A DNA stretch of 64,000 bases, from positions 124,001 through 188,000 of the forward strand of contig NZ_FQYY01000005.1 in assembly GCF_900141885.1 (NCBI RefSeq). The letters are read 5' to 3'. The notes below the pieces were generated by a model. It searched no databases. It worked only from the letters and a program-made list of their open reading frames with translations, and was not told the origin of the DNA. Origin of the DNA: Mesonia phycicola (lineage in GTDB: Bacteria; Bacteroidota; Bacteroidia; Flavobacteriales; Flavobacteriaceae). Shown here in pieces: positions 42,670 to 51,243 of this stretch. The position numbers were made by a program, and so were the translations under genes. The stretch's first letter is position 1. Each line of letters begins with the position of its first letter.

Positions 42670-43002
42670 TTATTTATTAATCATTAAAAGTTCTTGTGCT
42701 ATAATTTCTGTGATATACTTTTTCTCTCCAGTTTGTGACTCATAGCTTCTAGTAGCCAGTTTACCCTCAATAATTACTTCTTTACCTTGAGACAAGTAAT
42801 TTTCTACAATTTCGGCAGTTTTACCCCAAGCAACTATATTGTGCCATTGTGTGTCTGTTACTTTTTCTCCATTACTTTTTTTGTAAACCTCATTAGTTGC
42901 TAAAGAGAATTTAGCTAGTTTTTTACCACTTTCTAAATTAATGATTTCTGGATTGTTCCCTAGATTACCAATTAACTGTACTTTGTTTCTTAATGCATTC
43001 AT
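42670..43002 (-). CDS. ssb: Short single-stranded DNA-binding protein
   Basis: 110 residues, a single OB fold: NKVQLIGNLGNNPEI, KLAKFSLATNE, TQWHNIVAWGKTAEIVENYLSQGKEVIIEGKLATRSYES. It lacks the flexible tail and acidic DDDIPF-like tip that recruits partner proteins, so it is likely a secondary Ssb rather than the main replication one. A phased 10-bp repeat lies upstream (43101-43132). Single gene. Confidence 0.92.
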   Translation of the reverse strand: MNALRNKVQLIGNLGNNPEIINLESGKKLAKFSLATNEVYKKSNGEKVTDTQWHNIVAWGKTAEIVENYLSQGKEVIIEGKLATRSYESQTGEKKYITEIIAQELLMINK

Positions 43003-43100
43003 AATTAAAAATTTTTATATGCTGAATTTCATTAGTTCCATTCAGTGAGGCAAAGATGAGAAGAAGAGCAAGTGGTAGTTGGTTAATAAGTATTTACTTG

Positions 43101-43132
43101 CGTTTGTTTTCGTTTTTAAACGTTTGTAAACG
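43101..43132. repeat. Three 10-bp phased repeats between ssb and the amidohydrolase gene
   Basis: CGTTTGTTTT, CGTTTTTAAA and CGTTTGTAAA start at 43101, 43111 and 43121 and end with CG at 43131. The last two also form CGTTT-TT-AAACG and CGTTT-GT-AAACG inverted repeats sharing AAACG/CGTTT bases. One unit per DNA turn suggests protein binding on one helix face. Confidence 0.5.
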
Positions 43133-43176
43133 GATATTCCTCTTAGAAATCAAATAAATTTTTTACATTTAATCTT

Positions 43177-43953
43177 ATGGAAAATCTTACTGTTACAATA
43201 ATTCAAGAAAATTTAATTTGGGAAAATTCAGAAGCTAATCTTAATTTGTTTTCAGAAAAAATAAACCTTCTAAAAGAAAAAACGGATTTAATAATTTTAC
43301 CAGAGATGTTTACTACAGGTTTTTCTATGAATGCTGAAGTTTTAGCAGAAGAAGAGCAAGGTAAGACTTTAGCTTGGTTGCAAAAAACAGCTACAGAGCA
43401 AGAGGCAGCTATTACTGGTAGTGTAATTATTAAGGAAGAAGGTAATTATTATAACCGTTTATTTTTTGTTTTTCCTAATGGTGATTATAAAGTCTACAAT
43501 AAAAAGCATCTTTTTACATTAGCTAAAGAGCAAAATACTTATTCTGCTGGCAGTAAAAGGTTAGTGGTAGAGTATAAAGGATGGAAAATTTGCCCGCTTG
43601 TTTGTTATGATTTACGTTTTCCTGTATGGGCTAGAAATACAGTAGATTTTGATTTACTCTTGTATGTAGCAAATTGGCCTAAAAAAAGAGTAGAAGCTTG
43701 GAACACGTTACTTAAAGCTAGAGCTATAGAAAATATGTGTTATTTAGCAGGAGTAAATAGAGTTGGTTTTGATGGAACAAACCACGAATATTCAGGGCAT
43801 TCTGTGGTGTATGATATGTTAGGAAAACAATTATCTACTTTGAAAAATGATATAATATTTTCAGAAACTTTACATTTAAATAAATCTCATCTTTTAGAAA
43901 CCAGAAAACGCTTTGCATTTTTAGATGATAGAGATAGTTTTACTTTAACCTAA
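43177..43953 (+). CDS. Nitrilase-superfamily amidohydrolase (omega-amidase YafV-like)
   Basis: 258 residues. The catalytic triad Glu43 (ILPEMFTTGF), Lys109 (YNKKHLF) and Cys143 (CPLVCYDLRFPVWAR) is complete. The sequence pattern resembles YafV/NIT2-like omega-amidases, which hydrolyse alpha-ketoglutaramate and related amides in cytoplasmic metabolite repair. It overlaps the end of the convergent lipoprotein gene by 14 bp. Confidence 0.92.
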   Translation: MENLTVTIIQENLIWENSEANLNLFSEKINLLKEKTDLIILPEMFTTGFSMNAEVLAEEEQGKTLAWLQKTATEQEAAITGSVIIKEEGNYYNRLFFVFPNGDYKVYNKKHLFTLAKEQNTYSAGSKRLVVEYKGWKICPLVCYDLRFPVWARNTVDFDLLLYVANWPKKRVEAWNTLLKARAIENMCYLAGVNRVGFDGTNHEYSGHSVVYDMLGKQLSTLKNDIIFSETLHLNKSHLLETRKRFAFLDDRDSFTLT

Positions 43954-45556
43954 ACTGCTCTACCACATCCCAATTTGCCCTTACTTCAATTTTACCAGGA
44001 TAATAAATAATTTCTTCAGGTTGTACACCTTTCAAGTAATTACCAGTATCCCATTTAGCATTATTATTATTGTCGTAAATAACTCTTAAAAGGTATTCTG
44101 CAGGTTTTATATAAGTGAAGTTAAATACATTTCCATCTTCTTCTTGATGAATAATTTCTTTATACAGCTCTCCTTTATCATTAGTTAATTGTACAATAAC
44201 GGGATAAGATTTAATGTTAGTTACGGTTATGTTTAAAGCTCCCAAATCTGCAAAATCTGGAGTTTTTACTCTAAAATTTAACGTGTCATTTGTGGCGTTA
44301 TAAAAATCTGTTAAGGCTCCAGGTAAAAGCTGAATATTAAAAATTTGTTTTTCTTCTTTTGGGAAATTTATACTATATGTATTTTTTCTCTTTTCAAATG
44401 AATATTCAAAATTTAAAGGGATAGAGTCTTGGTTTATTATATTAACGTATGAAGTGTCTAATTTTGTTAAAGGTATATTTGCTGAAATTTTAAAAGGAGT
44501 ATCTACATCTATTGTACCTTTAGTAATGGCACTTACTGTTAAAGAGTCTCTTTTCATATCTTTAATCTTGGTAAGAACGGTATCTACGTATTTTTGGTTA
44601 GTAACTTGAAATACTAAGCTATCTACTTCCATAAAAGGTTTGTACCAATAATGTAATGTATCTTTTTCTGTGTCTTGTAAAATACGATATTCAAAATCTG
44701 GCGTGGTTTCAGAAATTACATTTATTTTAGTACTGTCTGCATTACCTTGATAACCAAATATTAAATGATTTTTAGAAATCTGTTTAGGTCTTTCTGCCTT
44801 ATAATTTAAAACTTCTTTAAAAATAGAAGTGTTGTATTTTTTTGAAGAAGGTATAGTGATAAGGCTATCTAGAAAACCTATTTTGTCATTGCTAGGGTCA
44901 AATTTATAATTTTGGTTTTTGTCTAATAGAGCTACCATTTTGTAAACGCCAGCCTTCATATTATCTACTGTAAACGTATTTACAGTATCTTGTGTAGAAG
45001 ATATATAGGTTGGCAGTTTATTATAAACAACAGAATCGTTATAAGTGGAGTCTACTTCATAAAGCATAATAGAAACAAACTCGTCTGTTTTATTGCTATA
45101 GGCATCTTTTATAGAACCACTAACAGATAAAGAATCTATATAACTACCTGTAGAAAATACATATTTGTAAAAAGATAGTGGGTTTCCTTCATTATTATCT
45201 TGTATACTATTTCCAAAATTTATTGTGTAAGTAGTGTTTTCTAAAAGAGTATCTGTAATTTTTATTTTCACCTCTTTGCTAGCAGAACTTAAAGGATACG
45301 TTTCTGCTTTAGGATCCATAGGTGGAGATATAATTATTTGTTTTTGCGCATTATTAAGTTTAATGTACTCATTAAACGTTATTATAATTTCATTTGCTTT
45401 AAAATTAGTAGAGAAATTTTCAGGATTAGCTTTAATTACTACAGGAGGTATAGAATCTATTGGTCCGCCTTGTGGCATTCCTCTTTTAGCACAATTAAAA
45501 AAGAAAGTAAAGCTAATAAGTAATAGAAAAGTATAAATAAAGCGTTTAAGGTTCAT
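43940..45556 (-). CDS. Ig-like domain lipoprotein
   Basis: 538 residues. The signal peptide ends in a lipobox FFFNC (Cys22) followed by AKRGMPQGGPIDSIPPVV. An Ig-like (Big_5/SbsA-type) domain follows at about 35-130, with KANPENFSTNFKANEIIITFNEYIKL, then several beta domains and a C-terminal segment with DNNNNAKWDTGNYLKG, which looks like a Ca-binding or SdrD-type loop. It is a common flavobacterial outer-membrane lipoprotein of unknown role. Located 37 bp from comF on the same strand. Confidence 0.85.
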   Translation of the reverse strand: MNLKRFIYTFLLLISFTFFFNCAKRGMPQGGPIDSIPPVVIKANPENFSTNFKANEIIITFNEYIKLNNAQKQIIISPPMDPKAETYPLSSASKEVKIKITDTLLENTTYTINFGNSIQDNNEGNPLSFYKYVFSTGSYIDSLSVSGSIKDAYSNKTDEFVSIMLYEVDSTYNDSVVYNKLPTYISSTQDTVNTFTVDNMKAGVYKMVALLDKNQNYKFDPSNDKIGFLDSLITIPSSKKYNTSIFKEVLNYKAERPKQISKNHLIFGYQGNADSTKINVISETTPDFEYRILQDTEKDTLHYWYKPFMEVDSLVFQVTNQKYVDTVLTKIKDMKRDSLTVSAITKGTIDVDTPFKISANIPLTKLDTSYVNIINQDSIPLNFEYSFEKRKNTYSINFPKEEKQIFNIQLLPGALTDFYNATNDTLNFRVKTPDFADLGALNITVTNIKSYPVIVQLTNDKGELYKEIIHQEEDGNVFNFTYIKPAEYLLRVIYDNNNNAKWDTGNYLKGVQPEEIIYYPGKIEVRANWDVVEQFRLK

Positions 45557-45593
45557 CTGCTAAAATTTACTGCAAAGAAACAATTATTTTTAA

Positions 45594-46271
45594 TTATGGA
45601 GTGTACGCTATACTAGCAATACTTAGTTTTATATTTTTGGCGGTAAGTAATATTTTACCGCAAGATGTAAGTGTAGAGCCTGTGGTAATAATATCATCTA
45701 CCAATAAAACATGTTTACCTTCAATTAAATAGTTGTTTTGTAAACTAAAATAATTGGGTTTTATTTCTTCTCTAGCTAATTTACTTTTAAAAACTTGTGT
45801 TTTAGTAGCTTCTTTTTTTATAAGCACATTATCTAAATATGTTTTATTAAAATTATGTGCAAGAGTTTTTGCAAAACCTTCTACTTGATTATAACCTCTT
45901 TCTTTAAATCTTGTTTTATGTATAGGTACGGGAATAATAACTTCTATATCTCTCATAAAATCAGTTTTATTTAAGTAAGAGCTTAACCAATCTCCAAAAT
46001 AAGCACTTAATTCTGGGTGGTTTTTATATTTTAAATTATGAAATAAGTTCTGGGTAATTCCCTTTTTGTAATAATGTAAAAGAGTTGTTGCGTTAGTTAT
46101 TGGTATTTTATTAGCAAATACTTTTTTTAGTGTATTTTCGTTATCTAAATATGTATTAGCAACTGGTAGTTGATGTATACAAAAAGCACATATCAAATCT
46201 TTGTCTACAATATTATTGTTGCATGCTAGACATTTTTGAGGAAAAAATAAAAGTAATAAATCTCTAAACAA
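45594..46271 (-). CDS. ComF-family phosphoribosyltransferase-like protein
   Basis: 225 residues. N-terminal zinc-ribbon Cys residues (CLACNNN and CAFC, residues 15-32) and a C-terminal phosphoribosyltransferase domain with the PRPP loop HVLLVDDIITTGSTLTSC (about 183-200). ComF proteins take part in DNA uptake or processing during natural transformation in some bacteria. No other competence gene is near. Divergent from the coiled-coil gene by 52 bp. Confidence 0.9.
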   Translation of the reverse strand: MFRDLLLLFFPQKCLACNNNIVDKDLICAFCIHQLPVANTYLDNENTLKKVFANKIPITNATTLLHYYKKGITQNLFHNLKYKNHPELSAYFGDWLSSYLNKTDFMRDIEVIIPVPIHKTRFKERGYNQVEGFAKTLAHNFNKTYLDNVLIKKEATKTQVFKSKLAREEIKPNYFSLQNNYLIEGKHVLLVDDIITTGSTLTSCGKILLTAKNIKLSIASIAYTP

Positions 46272-46323
46272 TTCATTATTAATTTCTTAACAAGTTAATA
46301 AAAAAAACGTAGTTTTTTAATTT

Positions 46324-47205
46324 ATGAGTGAAAAGAAAAAAGAAAGCATTCTAAAAATACTTATAATAGTTTTATTAGCTGGGTTATTAGTAATGGTAAC
46401 CTATACATTTAATTTTCATAGAGAGAAAAATGAAAATATAAAGTATTTAGAAGAAGAGAAATCTTATTTAAAAAGTGAGCTTTCTCAAATTCAAACAGCT
46501 TATGATAGTTTAAACGTAGATAATGTTTCTATTAAAAAAAGCTTAGAAAAAGAAAAAAAGAGAATAGCAACACTTCTAGATTCTATAAAAACACTAGAAA
46601 CTAATTACGGACAATTAAAAAAATATAGGTTACAAGCAGACCAATTAAAAATGGAAAAACAACGCTTGCTTAACCATATAAGCATTTTAGCTGAAGAAAA
46701 TAAAAATTTAAAAACAGCAATAGATAGTACCAATCAAATCTTGCTTTCTGCCAAACAAAAATCAGACTCTTTAAATTTAAAAAATGAAGAACTTCAGAAA
46801 AAAATTGACGAAGCTTCTATTATAAAAATTTCAGATATAGTTGGAGAGGGAGTTTACTTAAAAAATAACGGAGAAGTGGTAAGCACTAAAAGGCTTAAGC
46901 AAATAGAAAATATTAGACTATGTTTTGAAGTAAATGAAAGTAAAATTGTACCAGAAGGAGAGAAGAATCTATATATACAAGTTATAAACCCCAATAATAA
47001 TTTAATAGGAGAAAGAAAAAAAGAAAGTTTTAACGATAAAGAACTTTACTACAGTGTAAAAACTCTTATTAGTTACCACCAAATAAATTTAAATGTTTGT
47101 GCATTAATTCATCTAGAAGAAAGCCAGACGGTAAAAGGGAAATATATTGTACATATTTTTGATAATGATAAGTTATTATCTTCTGCATCATTTCTTATAG
47201 AATAA
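46324..47205 (+). CDS. Membrane-anchored coiled-coil protein
   Basis: 293 residues. One N-terminal membrane helix (about 10-29), a long periplasmic coiled coil (about 35-165) with Lys/Glu/Leu heptads, and a C-terminal globular beta domain (about 170-293). Similar flavobacterial proteins upstream of glyS are sometimes labelled chromosome partitioning proteins, but no ParA Walker motif exists, so that label is not supported. Function unknown; perhaps envelope organisation. Confidence 0.8.
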   Translation: MSEKKKESILKILIIVLLAGLLVMVTYTFNFHREKNENIKYLEEEKSYLKSELSQIQTAYDSLNVDNVSIKKSLEKEKKRIATLLDSIKTLETNYGQLKKYRLQADQLKMEKQRLLNHISILAEENKNLKTAIDSTNQILLSAKQKSDSLNLKNEELQKKIDEASIIKISDIVGEGVYLKNNGEVVSTKRLKQIENIRLCFEVNESKIVPEGEKNLYIQVINPNNNLIGERKKESFNDKELYYSVKTLISYHQINLNVCALIHLEESQTVKGKYIVHIFDNDKLLSSASFLIE

Positions 47206-47243
47206 AAAATCATCTTAATTCACATAAATTAAAGTCGGTTTTA

Positions 47244-47251
47244 TATTTTTG
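47244..47251 (+). promoter_or_regulatory. Putative -7 box of glyS, five bases before the ATG
   Basis: TATTTTTG matches TAnnTTTG and ends at 47251; the ATG is at 47256. Initiation at the usual distance would yield a leaderless or nearly leaderless mRNA. No TTG at 17-19 bases was seen. Confidence 0.4.
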
Positions 47252-47255
47252 CTAT

Positions 47256-48794
47256 ATGGCAAAACAACAAGATAAATTTAAGCAGGTAATAGCTCACGCT
47301 AAAGAGTACGGTTATATATTTTCTTCAAGTGAAATTTATGACGGGCTTAGCGCAGTTTATGATTACGGTCAAAACGGAGCAGAGTTAAAGAAAAATATAA
47401 AAGATTATTGGTGGAAAAGCATGGTGCAACTGCACGATAACATTGTAGGTTTAGATGCAGCAATTTTAATGCACCCAACCACTTGGAAGGCTTCTGGCCA
47501 CGTAGATGCTTTTAACGATCCATTAATTGATAACAAAGACTCTAAAAAGCGGTATCGCGCCGATGTTTTAGTAGAAGATTATGCTGAGAAGATAAATCAA
47601 AAAGCAGAAAAAGAAATTGCTAAAGCACGTAAACGTTTTGGAGACGCTTTTAACGAAGAAGAGTTTGTAACTACTAACCCGCGTGTACTTAAATACAAAG
47701 AGCAACAAAAAGAAATACTAGAGCGTTTAGCTAAATCTCTAACAGAAGAAAATTTAGCAGATGTTAAATCTTTAATAGAAGAATTAGGTATTGCTTGCCC
47801 AGAGTCTGGATCTAAAAACTGGACAGATGTTAAGCAGTTTAACCTGATGTTTGGTACCAAACTAGGTGCCTCTGCAGATAGTGCTACAGATTTATATTTA
47901 AGACCAGAAACCGCACAAGGTATTTTTGTAAACTTTGCAAATGTGCAAAAAACCGGAAGAATGAAAATTCCATTTGGTATTGCACAAATTGGTAAAGCTT
48001 TTAGAAATGAAATTGTAGCAAGACAATTTATTTTCCGTCAGCGTGAGTTTGAGCAAATGGAAATGCAATTTTTTGTACGTCCAGGAGAAGAACTTACATG
48101 GTTTGAAAAATGGAAAGAAACTCGTCAACAATGGCATGCTTCTCTTGGTTTAGGGGAAGAAAACTACCGTTTTCACGACCACGAAAAATTAGCACATTAC
48201 GCCAATGCTGCAACCGATATAGAATTTAATTTCCCGTTTGGTTTTAAAGAATTAGAAGGAATACACTCTCGTACAGATTTCGATTTAAAAGCACATGAAG
48301 AGCATTCTGGTAAAAAATTACAATTTTTTGATCCAGAAATGAATAAAAATTACGTGCCATATGTAGTAGAAACTTCTATAGGTTTAGATCGTATGTTCTT
48401 AGCAGTGTTCTCTAGCTCATTGCAAGAAGAAGAATTAGAAGGTGGTACAACTAGAACTGTTTTAAAACTTCCAGCAATTTTAGCTCCATACAAGGCGGCA
48501 ATTTTACCATTAGTTAAAAAAGATGGATTACCAGAAATTGCAAAACAAATTGTAGATGATTTAAAGTGGGATTTCAATATAACTTATGATGAAAAAGATG
48601 CAGTAGGTAGAAGATACCGTCGTCAAGATGCTGCTGGTACACCATTTTGTATAACTGTAGATCATGATACCAAAGAAGACCAAACGGTAACAGTAAGAAA
48701 TAGAGATACTATGGAACAGAAAAGAGTTTCTATTAGTGAGTTAAAATCTCTTATTCAAAAAGAAGTAGATTTTAAAACTTGGATGGACAAGTAG
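47256..48794 (+). CDS. glyS: Glycyl-tRNA synthetase, alpha2 type
   Basis: 512 residues in a single chain, the eukaryote/Gram-positive-like homodimer form. Class II motif 2 is AFRNEIVARQFIFRQREFEQMEMQFF (about 249-274) and motif 3 is VETSIGLDRMFLAVF (about 370-384). The C-terminal anticodon-binding domain starts about 410. It charges tRNA-Gly. Strong terminator after the stop. Confidence 0.97.
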   Translation: MAKQQDKFKQVIAHAKEYGYIFSSSEIYDGLSAVYDYGQNGAELKKNIKDYWWKSMVQLHDNIVGLDAAILMHPTTWKASGHVDAFNDPLIDNKDSKKRYRADVLVEDYAEKINQKAEKEIAKARKRFGDAFNEEEFVTTNPRVLKYKEQQKEILERLAKSLTEENLADVKSLIEELGIACPESGSKNWTDVKQFNLMFGTKLGASADSATDLYLRPETAQGIFVNFANVQKTGRMKIPFGIAQIGKAFRNEIVARQFIFRQREFEQMEMQFFVRPGEELTWFEKWKETRQQWHASLGLGEENYRFHDHEKLAHYANAATDIEFNFPFGFKELEGIHSRTDFDLKAHEEHSGKKLQFFDPEMNKNYVPYVVETSIGLDRMFLAVFSSSLQEEELEGGTTRTVLKLPAILAPYKAAILPLVKKDGLPEIAKQIVDDLKWDFNITYDEKDAVGRRYRRQDAAGTPFCITVDHDTKEDQTVTVRNRDTMEQKRVSISELKSLIQKEVDFKTWMDK

Positions 48795-48808
48795 AAAAAT
48801 TTAAACAT

Positions 48809-48839
48809 AAAAAAAGCTTCTCGGTGAGAAGCTTTTTTT
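48809..48839. terminator. Bidirectional terminator after glyS
   Basis: AAAAAGCTTCTC and GAGAAGCTTTTT arms with a three-base loop and T runs on both strands; it serves glyS and the convergent MORN gene. Confidence 0.9.
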
Positions 48840-48858
48840 ATATAAAGTAACAAGAAAA

Positions 48859-49212
48859 TTATTCACTAACCGCAAGAGAATTAGAATTTTCCCAAGTAGT
48901 TACGTCAGCAATAGTGTTATTTTGGTAATCTACTTCTACCAATTCATCTTTCTTCCAAAAAAACCATTTTCCAGTTTTTACACCATTATTATATTCACCA
49001 ATAGCAGTTCTTTTTCCGTCTAAATCATACATTATCCATTCTCCATGTAATTTCCCTTCTTTATAGGTTCCTTCTTGGCTTACGGTTCCGTTATCGTGAA
49101 AATAAGTTCCTTTTATTAAATCTCCTTCTTTTTCAAAATTAGGTTTTACTTCTTGTGCACTCACACTTACTCCTAGTAATACCACCATCATCAATATTAT
49201 CTTCTTCATCAT
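48859..49212 (-). CDS. Exported MORN-repeat protein (YwqK-like)
   Basis: 117 residues with a signal peptide (about 1-20, VSVSAQ). Three MORN_2-type repeats: GTYFHDNGTVSQEGTYKEGKLHGEWIMYDLDGKRTAIGEYNNGVKTGKWFFW; listed here as residues 36-88. YwqK-like proteins are often annotated as antitoxins, but this one is exported and stands alone, so that role is unsupported. Start could be 49212 or the next ATG at 49209. Confidence 0.82.
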   Translation of the reverse strand: MMKKIILMMVVLLGVSVSAQEVKPNFEKEGDLIKGTYFHDNGTVSQEGTYKEGKLHGEWIMYDLDGKRTAIGEYNNGVKTGKWFFWKKDELVEVDYQNNTIADVTTWENSNSLAVSE

Positions 49213-49394
49213 ATTCTTTTTTTAAGTTAACTTCACAAATATAAGTATTATTTACATTAAATCAATATTTAGGTAACATTAAATTAACATTAGAGTTGTT
49301 TTTAATTGATTAACAAAGGTTTAATGATGTTGCTAATCGTAATATTTATACATATTTTATCTCCATATTTGTAGTGCAAAACAGTATATCTTCT

Positions 49395-49402
49395 TATTTT
49401 TG
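49395..49402 (+). promoter_or_regulatory. Putative -7 box of aspS
   Basis: TATTTTTG matches TAnnTTTG, 25 bases before the ATG at 49428. Confidence 0.45.
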
Positions 49403-49427
49403 CGCCAAATTTCAATTACAATAATAG

Positions 49428-51179
49428 ATGTATAGAACGCATACAAACGGAGAATTAAGGCTAAGTCATAAAGAAGAAACAGTAACTTTAGCTGGTTGGG
49501 TACAAAAAGTAAGAGATAAAGGTTTCATGATATGGGTAGACCTTCGTGATCGTTATGGTATTACTCAGCTTATTTTTGATGAAGAGCGTACTCCTGCAGA
49601 GGTTATGCAGCAAGCAAAAAATTTAGGTAGAGAATTTGTTATTCAAATTGAAGGAAAAGTAATTGAGAGAGAATCTAAAAATGATAACATGCCAACTGGT
49701 GATGTAGAAATTTTAGTGACTCAACTAACAGTTTTAAATGAAGCATTAGTGCCTCCTTTTACTATTGAAGATGAAACAGATGGAGGAGAAGAATTACGAA
49801 TGAAATATCGTTACTTGGATATTCGTCGTAATCCAGTAAAAAATAGCCTTATCTTCAGATCTAAAGTAACTCAAGAAGTAAGAAATTACTTGTCTAAAGA
49901 AGGGTTTATTGAGGTAGAAACACCATATTTAATAAAATCTACCCCAGAAGGGGCGCGTGACTTTGTGGTACCTTCTAGAATGAATGAAGGTCAGTTTTAC
50001 GCACTTCCACAATCACCACAAACCTTCAAGCAGTTGCTAATGGTAGGTGGTATGGATAAATACTTTCAAATAGTAAAATGTTTTAGAGATGAAGATTTAA
50101 GAGCAGATAGACAGCCAGAATTTACACAAATTGATTGTGAAATGGCTTTTATCGAGCAAGAAGATATTTTAAATGCTTTTGAAGGTTTAACACGTCATTT
50201 ATTAAAAGAAGTAAACGGAGTAGAGGTAGAAAAATTCCCAAGAATGCTTTATGATGATGCTATGCGTTTATACGGTAACGATAAACCAGATATTCGTTTT
50301 GGGATGCAGTTTGGAGAGTTAAATGAAGTAGCCCAACATAAAGATTTTGGAGTATTTAATAATGCCGAGTTGGTAGTAGGTATTGCTGTACCTGGCGGAA
50401 ATAAATACACAAGAAAAGAAATAGATAAATTAATAGATTGGGTAAAGCGTCCGCAAGTAGGTGCCTTAGGGATGGTTTACTGTAGATGTAATGAAGATGG
50501 AAGTTTCAAGTCTTCTGTAGATAAATTTTACGATCAAGAAGATTTAGCTAAATGGGCAGAAGTTACAGGAGCAAAGCCAGGAGATTTAATTTGTATTTTG
50601 TCTGGAAATACTAACAAAGTAAGAGCTCAATTAAGTGCTTTACGTATGGAGTTAGCAACTCGTTTAGGTTTAAGAGACCCAAAAGTATTTGCACCATTAT
50701 GGGTAATAGATTTCCCGTTATTAGAACTTGACGAAGAAACAGGGCATTACCACGCAATGCACCACCCATTTACTTCTCCTAAACCAGGACAAATAGAATT
50801 ATTAGATACGCACCCAGGTGAAGTAAAAGCAAATGCTTACGATTTAGTATTAAACGGAAATGAAATAGGTGGAGGTTCTATAAGAATTCACGATAAAGAA
50901 ACTCAAGCCATTATGCTAAAGCATTTAGGTTTTTCTGAAGAAGAAGCAAAAGCGCAATTTGGTTTCTTAATGGATGCTTTTCAATACGGAGCACCACCAC
51001 ACGGAGGCTTAGCTTTTGGTTTAGATAGATTAGTTGCAATTTTAGGAGGACAAGAAACTATTAGAGATTTTATAGCTTTCCCTAAAAATAATGCAGGTAG
51101 AGATGTAATGATAGATGCACCTGCTGCTATAGATGAAGAGCAACTTAATGAGCTACACCTCAAAGTAGAGATAAAATAA
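49428..51179 (+). CDS. aspS: Aspartyl-tRNA synthetase
   Basis: 583 residues, the long bacterial form. An OB-fold anticodon domain (about 1-105), class II motif 2 [18 protein letters not shown] (about 212-229), a GAD insertion domain (about 290-415) and motif 3 [14 protein letters not shown] (about 527-540). Whether it is Asp-specific or also charges tRNA-Asn cannot be settled by eye; presence of asnB does not exclude either. Followed by a strong terminator. Confidence 0.96.
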   Translation: MYRTHTNGELRLSHKEETVTLAGWVQKVRDKGFMIWVDLRDRYGITQLIFDEERTPAEVMQQAKNLGREFVIQIEGKVIERESKNDNMPTGDVEILVTQLTVLNEALVPPFTIEDETDGGEELRMKYRYLDIRRNPVKNSLIFRSKVTQEVRNYLSKEGFIEVETPYLIKSTPEGARDFVVPSRMNEGQFYALPQSPQTFKQLLMVGGMDKYFQIVKCFRDEDLRADRQPEFTQIDCEMAFIEQEDILNAFEGLTRHLLKEVNGVEVEKFPRMLYDDAMRLYGNDKPDIRFGMQFGELNEVAQHKDFGVFNNAELVVGIAVPGGNKYTRKEIDKLIDWVKRPQVGALGMVYCRCNEDGSFKSSVDKFYDQEDLAKWAEVTGAKPGDLICILSGNTNKVRAQLSALRMELATRLGLRDPKVFAPLWVIDFPLLELDEETGHYHAMHHPFTSPKPGQIELLDTHPGEVKANAYDLVLNGNEIGGGSIRIHDKETQAIMLKHLGFSEEEAKAQFGFLMDAFQYGAPPHGGLAFGLDRLVAILGGQETIRDFIAFPKNNAGRDVMIDAPAAIDEEQLNELHLKVEIK

Positions 51180-51191
51180 TAGTGAAATAAA

Positions 51192-51219
51192 AAAAATCCT
51201 GTGACAGCAGGATTTTTTT
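51192..51219 (+). terminator. Terminator of aspS
   Basis: AAAATCCTG and CAGGATTTT arms with a TGACAG loop and a seven-T run. Confidence 0.88.
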
Positions 51220-51243
51220 AGCACTAGAAATGAGCAAAATTTT

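Noticed and set aside
46324-47205. Chromosome partitioning (ParA) label for the coiled-coil protein
   Set aside because: There is no Walker A motif or ParA fold; the protein is a membrane-anchored coiled coil.
48859-49212. Toxin-antitoxin antitoxin (YwqK) role
   Set aside because: The protein has a signal peptide and no toxin neighbour; MORN-repeat content alone does not support it.
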